Assembly (NCBI RefSeq): GCF_020382885.2
Contig: NC_058494.1
Coordinates: forward strand, 28,375,225-28,439,224
From: Scatophagus argus
Lineage: Eukaryota > Chordata > Actinopteri > Scatophagidae
Reading direction: 5' to 3'
DNA: 64,000 bases
Shown here: positions 28,471 to 39,700 of the stretch, piece after piece
How the letters are laid out: each line of letters opens with the position of its first letter
How positions within the stretch are numbered: the stretch's first letter is position 1
Notes under the pieces: model-generated
The model's database searches: none
The model's input: the letters and a program-made list of their open reading frames with translations, nothing else
What the model was told of the DNA's origin: nothing
Translations under genes and position numbers: made by a program

Positions 28471-28616
28471 CATACCACTCAGAGAGCTCACACACACACA
28501 CACGCACACACGCTGCATACCACTCAGAGAGCTCACACACACACACACTGCATACCACTCAGAGAGCTCACACACACACACACACACACACACGCACGCA
28601 CACACACACACACACT
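28438..28616. repeat. Compound CA repeat with a 24-bp spacer unit
   Basis: (CA)n blocks alternate with GCTGCATACCACTCAGAGAG plus CTCA, which occurs three times (near 28467, 28512 and 28548). Confidence 0.9.
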
Positions 28617-28831
28617 CAGCTGTTATCTTTGGCCTGCAGATGTCAGTGGGCCCTCACACACGTTTTGTCAGGCTGTTTGAGCTGCTGCATGAAGTTTGTC
28701 CACTGAATCTACAGAAGCTTCACATGTGAGACTGACTGTGTCCCTGTCCTCCGTCCTCACAGAAACAACATTAACATCAGTCAGAAAGGACGTCGCTGTG
28801 CACTTTGTCCAACTGGGCCAAACCATGGGGG

Positions 28832-29161
28832 GCCTAGTGGAGGTCTCAGGCCTGGACTGAACTGTGGGGGGCCTAGTGGAGGTCTCAGGCCTGGACTGAA
28901 CTGTGGGGGCCTAGTGGAGGTCTCAGGCCTGGACTGAACTGTGGGGGCCTAGTGGAGGTCTCAGGCCTGGACTGAACTGTGGGGGGCCTAGTGGAGGTCT
29001 CAGGCCTGGACTGAACTGTGGGGGCCTAGTGGAGGTCTCAGGCCTGGACTGAACTGTGGGGGCCTAGTGGAGGTCTCAGGCCTGGACTGAACTGTGGGGG
29101 CCTAGTGGAGGTCTCAGGCCTGGACTGAACTGTGGGGGCCTAGTGGAGGTCTCAGGCCTGG
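28832..29161. repeat. 38-bp minisatellite, nine copies
   Basis: The unit CCTAGTGGAGGTCTCAGGCC plus TGGACTGAACTGTGGGGG repeats nine times with almost no change except in the length of the G run (5 or 6), pointing to recent expansion or homogenisation. Confidence 0.93.
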
Positions 29162-29954
29162 GCTCATGTAAGGCTAAACTAAAGTTGCAGGCAGTTGTTT
29201 TTAGCCAGGGCTAAGCTAATAATGAGGGTCAGGTCGAAACACGGGGCTAACCAGAACTGTGGGACGAGTCTCCGAATGTGTCATGGTTTGATGTGGATGG
29301 AGAGGTCACATGGAGGTCCGGAAGAGGGGTCTGATGTGTCAGGAGGTCTTCAGGAGTCCGTGATGTGCTGGTCCGTGTGTGTGCGCTATATGTTTGTCGT
29401 GTTGCAGTGTGTCTGCAGCTCTGAGACTGGAGGCTTCAGATGAGTCATGCTGCTGCTGCACCATGACAACAGAGACAGGAGGAGGAGGAGGCTGCTCCTC
29501 TGAATGATGCTGAGCTGGTGGAATATTCCAGATGAGACCGTTGCCACAAACGTTCTACACAGAACCAACTAGAACATCCTGTTGGCGTCCTCAGGGGCTG
29601 CACTGTTCATTATAGCCACACAGTCCTTGTGATGTGTCTCTTCTTACTGCAGTGCAGCGACACGAGCTCAGTCTGTCCTGAGGGGGGCGCTGCAGGAGAG
29701 ATGATGGAGTCATTAAGGGTCAGGACCAGGAAAGACAGAAATATCTTTGGACCTTGGACAAAAGACGGGACATGGACAGGCGAATGCAGCCGGTGGAGCT
29801 GCAACAGGGACACACGTACAGTCAGACCGATGCAGAGTCCCAGCTGAGGGACATGAAACACACGTCATGCAGCGTGACGTCCACTTCCTGAGGATGAATC
29901 CAGATGTAGACTGAAAAACCGGTGAGGTTGGATCCTCACCCTCATCCTGAGGTT

Positions 29955-30242
29955 GGGGCAGTCGTGGATCAGCGGTTAGGGTGTCGGACCCGTAACCGGT
30001 GGATCGCTGGTTCGATTCCCTGTCCCGGTGTCCATGGCTGAGGTACCCTTGAGCAAGGTACCTAACCCCCACTGCTCCCCGGGCGCTGCACGCGGTCGCC
30101 CACTGCCCCGGGTTTGCTGTGTGTGTGCACGTCACTTGGGTGGGTTAAATGCAGAGAACAAATTTCGTTGGAGTGAGTTCCCTCCAATGACGAAATATGT
30201 CACTTTCATCTTCATCTTCATCTTCATCTTCATCTTCATCCT
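29955..30242 (+). mobile_element. tRNA-derived SINE with (ATCTTC)n tail
   Basis: The head has TGGATCAGCGGTTAGGGTGT (A box) and GGTTCGATTCC (B box), then GAGCAAGGTACCTAACCCCC, GGGTTAAATGCAGAGAACAA and a tail of TTCATC repeats from about 30208. It belongs to the same broad SINE group as the copy at 53190-53537, but to another subfamily. Confidence 0.85.
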
Positions 30243-30734
30243 TCAGCTGACTCCTTCCCCCAAAGCATGATGTTAACTGTAGTTCTACGACATGACAGCT
30301 GAACTTGGTGCTCTGATGCTCCTGAAGGCTCACGCCGTGATGTTTCTTTGTTCTCCAGCTGCTCAGATGGGGGTGGGGTGTCATGATGTAATGATGACAT
30401 CATCAGTCAGAGCGGCGTCAACGTGGCTCAGAGACAAACAGCAGCCGAGGCGTAAAAACTGGGTCAGGAGCTGTAGTCAGGGTTACCATAGCAACGGGAT
30501 CAGCAGGCGCCCGCTGCTGCTGCCAGGCATGCTGGGAAACGTAGTCTCCACTCTACTGTGGAGCTCAGGTTGAGCTGTGATGCGTTCCTGAAACGTTTGT
30601 TCAATGTAACTGAGCTTGTTTTATTCACTCAGCGGGTGGAACATTTAAGGGTTGTTACTTTTGTCAGTCGAAGGTTAAAGTTTTGACGTGTCCATTTCCT
30701 CCCTCAGGTACTCTGCCAGGATGCAGCAGTGAGC

Positions 30735-33700
30735 ATGCTCAGAGCGCTGTTCGTTACCATGGCGATACTCGGTGGCAGCCAGGCGTGCAGCGGTCAGGAG
30801 AACTGCTCCGCTCAGAGCGAGTCCAAAGACTACTGTTACTCGGCTCGCATCCGCAGCACGGTGCTGCAGGGGCTGCCGTTCGGAGGAGTGCCCACCGTGC
30901 TCGCCCTCGACTTCATGTGCTTCCTGGTGAGTCGTCGCTTGTTTTCTGATGCGATTTGTGTTAATCTGATTAGTCAGCATCATAATCAGATCAGAAATGG
31001 TTCTGCTGCATTCAGCATCGATGCAGTGAAGTCCGTTTACACGCGGTGGTTTGACTGATCTGAGCAGCGTCATGGGGGTCTGGAGCTTGACCCTGCTGAC
31101 TCTGGACAGGCCGCCAAACCACTCACGCTCACATTCACACCTACGGCCAATTTACTGTCACCAGTTAAGGGAGAACGTGAAGCTGTGACCCGGCTGTGAC
31201 CCGGCTGTGGTCCGGCTGTGGTCCAGCCGTGACCCGGCTGTGGTCCAGCTGAAACACAGATGCGGTTGGTTTTTCACAGGTCACTGACGACAGACTGGTC
31301 ACGGGGAGGTCGCCGTCATGCTACCAGTCACATGGTTCACTGATTTCTGTCTGTGTATTGACTCTCTGAGAGACAGACTGTAAAATAAAACGTCCTGTTC
31401 CTGTCCAGCTGGTTGGACACGAGGCAGGCTGCTCAGGCGTTGAAGGGAACAGGATGCATTGTGGGAGCTGCTGAGTCTGAACTGCTTTTCTGTTTTTTGT
31501 GCTGCTATGTGTTCACAGGCTGTTGGAAAAATCAATACTGCAGCTTCATGGATTGACCCACACGTCCAGTCACTCTGATGGACGTTTAATTCCACATTTA
31601 TTTTGATGGTCGAATCTGTAGTGATGCTGTGTGACCATGGTGACCTCACAGGAAGTCCTCTTCTGTCTTCTTCAGGTGCTGCTCTTTGTCTTTTCCATTC
31701 TGCGGAAAGTGGCGTGGGACTACGGCCGCCTGGCGCTGGTCACCGACGCTGACAGGTAGGGAAACGAAAAGCTCGGTCTGGACGTTCATTCCGTAGGGTT
31801 ACGTAAAGGGTTACTTTAGCTAATCTTTGTAGAACTACTTCAGTCTGAAGCAGAGTCTGAACTGTTGGGTGTCCATCAGAAGACGTTCAGTCTCTCGACG
31901 CTCTCGCAGTACATCTGATTGTCTTTCTGTTCCCATCCTGAAGACTGAAGAAGCGTTTCAGCGACCTGGAGGAGTGCGAATAGTACGTTGCTGCTTCCTC
32001 CATGTTTGTTTGTCCGCCTGCGGCTCCTTGAACCACGAGGTTCTGCTGCCTCACTAACTCGACTTCTTCATTTCAGTTTGTGTGTTTCCGTATGGGCGGT
32101 TATTAGTGTCAGACGTCTGAAGTAAAGCATCAGCAGCTAAGATGTGAATTGTTTTACTTTAGATCCGTTGCTCTCGTGTCTTTCATCAATTGCAATCGAC
32201 CGATTGTTCGCTTTACGAAGTGTCACATGTTCTAATGTCTCGTTTTGTTTGAGCAGCAGAAACCAGCAAATGTTCACATCTGAGAACCACAGAATGTTTG
32301 CTATTTTGCCCTTTAAAATGACCTAAATGATTAGTAAATTACTGAATTACTGAATTTTCTGTCAATCAACTAATGGATTAATTGACTAAAATTGAAGCTG
32401 TAGTGTTCTGGACAGTTTCTGGTCTAAACGTCTGTTTGTAGTGGAGGTTGAAGGGCTCTGGTCCTGGGGCCCCAGTAACTCCCTGCCACTGTTTCAGTGT
32501 GGCCAGTGGCACCAATGGCCCCCATATGTGTGTGCAGTGTTTAAAATGTGATGCTAACCAACGTGATGCTAACAGCTGTGATAACACCGCTCCACACTTC
32601 TCTTCGTTTCTAACGTTCACTCAGCCGGAGACGAGACAGGGATAACTATGAGCCAGTCAAAAGGTAACCTCTGGTGTGTTTGTCGTACTCTCTGTGACGT
32701 GCTAGCTAGCTGGTTAGCTAACCCCACACAGCACACTGTCGGCTAGCACGCTCACATCTGGAAACACCTGCGTCCTGTTTGTGCGGAGGTTTCCAGGTCT
32801 TTGAAGGAGCTGTTGGTGTTTTCTCTCCCTGTTGGCTGTTTTTAGACAAAATCAGGAGGATGTGTGTTCATGGTGGAAATGTTCCACTTCCTGTTAGCAC
32901 CCCGCTGTGTTTAGTCGTGTGCCAAGTGCCATCTAGATCAAAACATGAAAGGATCAGATGAAGGATCAGCTTTCAGATGCAGAGGTCAGAGCGGCTACAT
33001 GCTAATAGCTAACAGTCAGCTGACTCCTGTGTCTGCGTGTCCACAGCGTTGCCTCGGCGATGCACTCAGAGACGCCCGACCGATACGAACGCCTCACCTC
33101 CGTCTCCAGCTCCGTCGACTTCGATCAGAGAGACAACGTAAGGACCCCTTGGTCACTGAACGTCATCATCCTCATCAGATGCTCCTCCGTCCCTGATCAG
33201 TACTGCAGGATGTGTGTGTCTGGCTTCTGATTTTTCTGTTTTCACTGCAGGGCTTCTGCTCGTGGCTGACCGCCATCTTCAGAATAAAGTGAGTATCCAC
33301 ACGATGTCTTTCCTGGAAGTTTTCTGTATATTTCTGACATGTTTGACGAGTTAATGTATCTGACTGAAGCTCTAAACCTGAAGACCAGGAGGAGGTCAGC
33401 GTATTTTCAAGCCTTCTCACTTTGGACGGGTACCTTTCAGCCACTGCACATTTACTGGTGACAGCACGACTTCTGTGGTTTTGTTGCTGTCGCAGTGGGC
33501 TCACAGAACCTTTGAATGTGGGCCTGCTTTCACCTCGAGTCCAGCGTGGGCTACGGGGGTCACATGACATGCAGACTTGAGGTCAAGTTCCCCTACCTGA
33601 CCCAAACCTAAGTTTCTGAGTTACTGGTCAGGTTTGGGTTCAGTGTTGTGTTCAAGTTTGGTTTGGCTATATATAAAGTAATATATAAAATATTATATTT

Positions 33701-36700
33701 ACTTGAAGCAGTGCGGTTTCATGCGTTATCCTGCTCAGCTTGTGGTCTCTGATGGATGAAATAAAGCAGGTTGTGGGTCAGGCTCAGTACCAGTCAGGTT
33801 CATGTAGATGTGTGTTCTCTGCTGACTGACTCATCCTCCTCCTGCAGAGATGAAGAGATCAGGGAGAAGTGCGGTGAAGACGCCATTCACTATCTGTCCT
33901 TCCAGCGTCACATCATCGGCCTGCTGGTTGTCATCTGCGTCCTCTCCGTTGGCATCGTCCTGCCTGTAAACTTCTCCGGAGACCTGCTGGGTGAGGAGCC
34001 ATCCGGAGCTTTCCAAACTTTATTTAAATATATTCCGGGGATCTCAAGCTAACCAGCAGATAACAAAAAGTATGTAAAAATTAGAGACAAGCTAGTTTGG
34101 ATTTGGCATATTAGCCTGAAGCTAGCTAGGCTGCTAGTTAGCCTAGCTGTCCTTCAGACAATCAGACAACCGCGTGGTGGCCAGAGAAGACAAGAAGCCT
34201 TTATTGTTGTTGTATTCAGAATGCACCGAAACTGCCAGATTCGTTTTATTCTGAATACAATGACAATAAAGGCTTCTTCATTCAGATAAAAACAGCTTTC
34301 ACAGTCAGGGTGACGCTGCAGGTGCTGCACTTGGATTCCAAGTTTTCCTCCAAAATTTAAGCTGGCTTTAGTAGCCTGTAACTATCTAAATTAGCTTGTA
34401 TGCTTGCAAAATTAAGGAAGAAGAAAGATGGGAAATGAAACTTTCTTGTTATTACTCATTACAGTCAGGACCTGAACACATGTAGTAGTAAGAGAGGAAC
34501 CTCAGCCACGTGAAGGACATGAACCGGCACCTCTCCAGTTAGCCGTCCACAATCCGTACTGCTGGTCAGCACGGTTTCTGGTTATGAAGCCATCAAAAGT
34601 CATTTGTATATACGTGTTTGTTTCTATTCTATTAGATCCGGATGCATTTGTTCATACTAAAATGTGTGTAAGTTGAACAGTTTGTGTGTTGAATCCAGAG
34701 GGTTCGGCCTGCAGACTCACAGTGTGCTCGCCTTGTGTCTGGTTGATTTTAGTCAGAATTATCAGTAAAGATGCTTTCCTAAGCCAAGGAGCACCTGGAC
34801 CTCCTTCTAAAGAAGGTAACAACAGTCAGACCGGAGCTGTAGGAGGTCTGTAGGTCTGTCTGTAGGTCTGTGTTTGCTGTGTGATGGTAGATTCTGATCT
34901 GGGTATTTGTTGAATATATTTTGTGGTCTTAATCTGAATCAGTTGACTACAGTCTTCCTCCTGAGATGTGGTGAGTAGAAGTAGAAAGTCATAGAAAATG
35001 GAAAAACTGGTGATAACCTCACACTTCTGCTGGTGTTTCTAACAGAAAACAACGCCTACAGCTTCGGACGCACCACGATAGGCAACCTGAAGTCCGGGTG
35101 AGTCCATGAGGGTCCTCGCTGGAGCCACATATCAGTGCTTTCATGAAGTGCTGGTCGTCGTTTTGGTTGTATCAGCTGCATGTTTTCTTCTTCTCTGCAC
35201 AGCAGGACTGACTGAGGATCAGTGATGACTGTGTGACCCCAGTAAAATTAGTGTTTAGTCTCTTCATTTCCCCCTCACACACTGACAGCACAGAGCCACC
35301 GTGGACAGACACGTCCACGTGTGGACAGGAGGACAAATGGATGATGGGCTGAGACGCAGTGAATGTGTCCCCAGTCCGTTCATATGTCTGTAGATCCTGC
35401 ACCGTGTCCACTACAGGTCCAGGATTAGCTTAGCTTAGCACACAGGCTGGAAGCGGGAGAAACTGCCTTTGAACAGCTTTGAACACTGATGATCTTTGCT
35501 TCCAGAGTTTTCTGTGAAAACAAAACATTTTCTTTTCTGTGTCCAGGACGAATCTGCTGTGGCTGCACACTTCGTTTGCCTTCATGTATCTTCTCCTGAC
35601 CGTCTACAGCATGAGGAGACACACGTCCAAAATGCACTACAAGGAGGACGACCTGGTAGGAAAAACGTTTGTCAGCTAAACTCACTTTGTCACCGTTTCC
35701 TGTACTTCCTCTGACTCTTCAGTAAAACACACTGATGAAACGGGTACAGGAAGTAGCTTCGTCTCTGCCTTCCTGCAGTGAATGAATGGGGACAGTGCAG
35801 TACAGGACAGGAACTCAGACAGACACTGAACCTGCTGATGCTGGTCACAGATGACTCCACTCTCTGTTTATCTTCAGTGTTTTATGACATTGAACGTGTG
35901 TTTTTAATCCCAGTTTTGTGTCTTGCAGGTGAAGCGCACTTTATTCATTAACGGCATCTCTAAATACGCCGAGGAGACTCAAATCAAACAGCACTTTGAG
36001 TGAGTTCACCGGATTCTTCTGGTCCCAACGTTCTGCTTCTCGCCTCCCTCAGACTTTTTCTAACGCTGTAAAGAGTCTCAAGACTTTATCAAAGTGTCCT
36101 GACGGTTGATGTTAAATTCAGCACTAAATGTCTTCAAAGTTCCCTTCTTTCCTGATCCTACCTGACATTGCAGATCATTTTCACGTGTGTGAATACTTTC
36201 TGAAAGCAATAATTGGTTTTTCTGCGTTCATTTGAGCTGTCGGTCGTATTTTCCTCCTGTTGTAGTGACTTCTGGTTTGTTTGTAGGATGTGCAGTATTT
36301 TGTTGTGTCAGGATGGGAACGTGTTTTTATGATTCCTCAGGCAGGCGTATGAGAACTGCATCGTCCTCGAGGCTCGAATCTGCTACAACGTGGCCAAACT
36401 GATGGCTCTGAATGCTGAGAGGTGAGACCCAAACAGGCCCCAATGCATGCTGGGACGCACCTCAATGCGTTTGTTTTGTCAGAATAGAAGGAGAGTAAGA
36501 CGTATGAGAGGAATGTGTTTGTTTGATACCTGTTTGTCAGGAAGAAGACTGAGCGCAGTAAGAAGTTCTTCACCGACCTGATGGCGAAGGAACACGTACC
36601 CACCATGATCAACCCCAAACCCTGTGGACACCTCTGCTGCTGCGCCATCGCCGGCTGTGAGGAGGTGACGCTAACGCTGAATGTGGGCTTGCTTTCACCT

Positions 36701-39700
36701 CGAGCCCAGTGTGGGCTACGGGGGTCACATGACATGCTTGAGGTCAAGTTTCCCTACCTGACCCAAACCAAACTGTTCTCAAGAGGGGCCGAGTTTCTGG
36801 TCAGGTTTGAGTTCAGGTGATGCTAACACTCACGAACACGCTCAGCGTGGCTTCTCGCCAGCCTGAAGCCCGACATGTGAATTATTCATCGTGTCATTTA
36901 CTCTCCCCGACTGGCTGTTACCTCATGTTGTTTCTGTACTGATGAGGAGACTTTTGTTTCCACATATCAAACTTCATCTAAGCTGGTTAAACTTCAGGTG
37001 TTTCTGTTAGCACAAGTGAGTCAGCTGACTTTTGTCCTGCAGGAGGAGGCGGTCAGCTACTACACCAAGAGGGAGGCCAAGCTGAAGGAGGAGTACAGGA
37101 AGGAGAAGGAGAAGGTCCACACCAAGCCGCTGGGCATGGCCTTCGTCACCTTCCAGAATGAGGCCATGACGGCCATGTAAGCCAAAGCCTGACCCCGCCC
37201 TGATCTGACCCCGATTTGACTCCCATAAAGCTTCTGTAAACACACAAGAGTTTACACTTAAGCAATAACTGGTGAAGTTGGCCTGTTAGTTAGCCGCTCA
37301 CATCCTCGTGCTGAAAACAAACGTTCTGTCCTTTTGTTCACAAGCTTACTTTTACTTGAGTTTTTGTCCTGTTTTGGTGGAAGGCATTTGAGGACGAATG
37401 TTTTCAGTTTAGTTTTTGTAAAATAAATTCACACAGCTTTGACTTCACCCCTCCCCTCTCTGGCCCCGCCTCCTGCCTCTCACTCCGCCTTTCCGTATTT
37501 GCAGTATTTTGAAGGACTTCAACGCTTGTCAAGTTCAGGGTTGTCGGTGTCGTCAGGAGCCACAGTCCTCTCAGTTCAGCGAAGTTCTCCACGTTCACAA
37601 CTGGAGCGTTTCATACGCACCCGACCCACAGAACGTCCGCTGGTACGTCCACAAGCTCCACCTGCCTGAAACGCCACCAAATCCCAAACAAACGCAACCG
37701 TCACCCTCAGCTGATCTTGGTTTGTTCCTGCAGGGAACACCTGTCGCTGGGCGGGATCTCCTGGTGGATCCGCTGCTTCATCATCAACTGCATCCTTTTC
37801 ATCCTGCTCTTCTTCCTCACCACGCCTGCCATCATCATCTCCACCATGGACAAGTTCAACGTCACCAAGCCTGTCGAGTATCTCAACGTAAGACGCCAGA
37901 ACCGACCTTGTAGTCAAAGCGAGCAGGTCTTCAGCAGGGCTGGCTGTCGTTGCAGTGTTCTGATGCTTGTGTGTTTGTTCTGAGCAGAACCCCATCGTCA
38001 CCCAGTTCTTCCCCACTCTGCTGCTCTGGGCTTTCTCTGCTCTGCTGCCCACCATCGTCTACTACTCCGCCTTCTTCGAGGCTCACTGGACCAGGTAGCA
38101 CTGCTGGGTCCTCTTCATCCTCCTCTTCCTCAGTACTACCATACACAACCCGTATTGGAATGTCAAAACTAGCGCACACACACAGATGTTACTAAGAAGG
38201 AGAAGAAGAATCACTTTATTGACAGTATATATATTTTTACACACACACACTGAATTCGTCTTCTACATTTGACCCATCCTTAGTTGAACACACACATGCA
38301 ACACCTGGCAAATTACACACAGTGAAACACACACAGGAGCAGTGGGCAGCATCAAGCGCCCGGGGAGCATATTGGGGGTTAAGTGCCTTGCTCAAGTCGT
38401 TCATAACAAGTCAAAGTCAAGTCATCCACAAGACGTCCAGAAGTCAGGCAAGTCCTAATCATGTCAGCAGGAACAAGTTCAGATCAGAGTCATTTAAATC
38501 AAGTCCAGTTCAAATCAGTCCCATGTCCTCACTGTGTCTCAAGTCAGACAAATGTGAGATGAATCAGAATCTCAAGTCAGTCGAGTCTAATGTCAGTAAA
38601 CATGAGTCCAAATCAAATCTAAAGTCCGTTGGTTTTAAGTTGACCTGATTCTGTGTGTCTGCAGGTCTGGAGAAAACAGGACGACGATGCACAAGTGTTA
38701 CACCTTCCTGATCTTTATGGTTCTGCTGCTGCCATCTCTCGGACTCAGCAGGTAAGAAAACTGCTGGCTGTGAGAGTCCGTCCCTGAAGGATCTTCCGTC
38801 CTCTGCTGTCCACACTGTCTGATCCCGGTCTCTTTGTTTTCCAGTCTGGATGTCTTCTTCCGCTGGCTCTTTGATAAGAAGTTCCTGGCTGATGCCAAAG
38901 TCAGATTTGAGTGAGTCATTTAAGTTTGCTGCTGTTGCTACTCACCGTTGTCCTCATTTATATTTATTAAAGTCCTTTTCATCATGTTGTGTTTGGAGAA
39001 TTCAGTTAGGTATTAAAATAAAGTTTTCATTTTAGGTTTGAAATTAACCCCAAACTTTTCAAATCCAGTTTTGATATTCATGTAAAAACATGTACTTAAA
39101 AATCCAATTAAATTTCCAAACAAAATTTGAATATACATACAAATTAAATGAAGGGTTTAAATTTTATTATCGACAGTCCAGGACTTTAAGAGCCTTTGTC
39201 CAACTACTCTTATTTTGAAACACCTTGGTTGACTGATCAGCAGGACGTCCCGCCGTGACCGTATTGCCATATCCTTTTCAGGTGCGTCTTCCTGCCAGAT
39301 AATGGAGCGTTCTTCGTCAACTACGTCATCGCCTCTGCATTCATCGGGAACGCCATGGACCTGCTGAGGATCCCCGGTCTGCTCATGTACATGATCCGGC
39401 TGTGCCTGGCTCGCTCTGCCGCCGACCGCCGCAACGTCAAGAGGGTGAGGATGGTCACTGACAAGATCTGTTTGTTATAATTCAACAAGACTTGACGATG
39501 TGTCCTGATGGACTGATAAACTGTCACTGTCTCCTTGTGGACACCTTTGGGAGTCCATGTTTGTCTCCTTGTGGACCCTTGGATCTAATTGTCTGTGGTC
39601 TTTTCAGCACCAGGCCTATGAGTTTCAGTTTGGAGCGGCATACGCCTGGATGATGAACGTCTTCACGGTGGTGATGGCCTACAGCATCACCTGCCCCATC

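Larger units (their letters stand above)
25205..30707 (+). other. tmem63b: Putative first intron of tmem63b
   Basis: No coding exon with family similarity was found in these 5.5 kb. It contains an interspersed repeat at 27540-27960, a compound CA repeat at 28438-28616, a 38-bp minisatellite at 28832-29161 and a SINE at 29955-30242; the rest is plain sequence. The long open frames seen do not look like proteins. Confidence 0.45.

Noticed and set aside
28395-28706. Thr/His-rich and Val/Cys-rich frames
   Set aside because: Translations of a CA repeat.
30028-30270. 80-residue plus-strand frame with a Phe/Ile repeat tail
   Set aside because: It lies within a SINE and its (ATCTTC)n tail.
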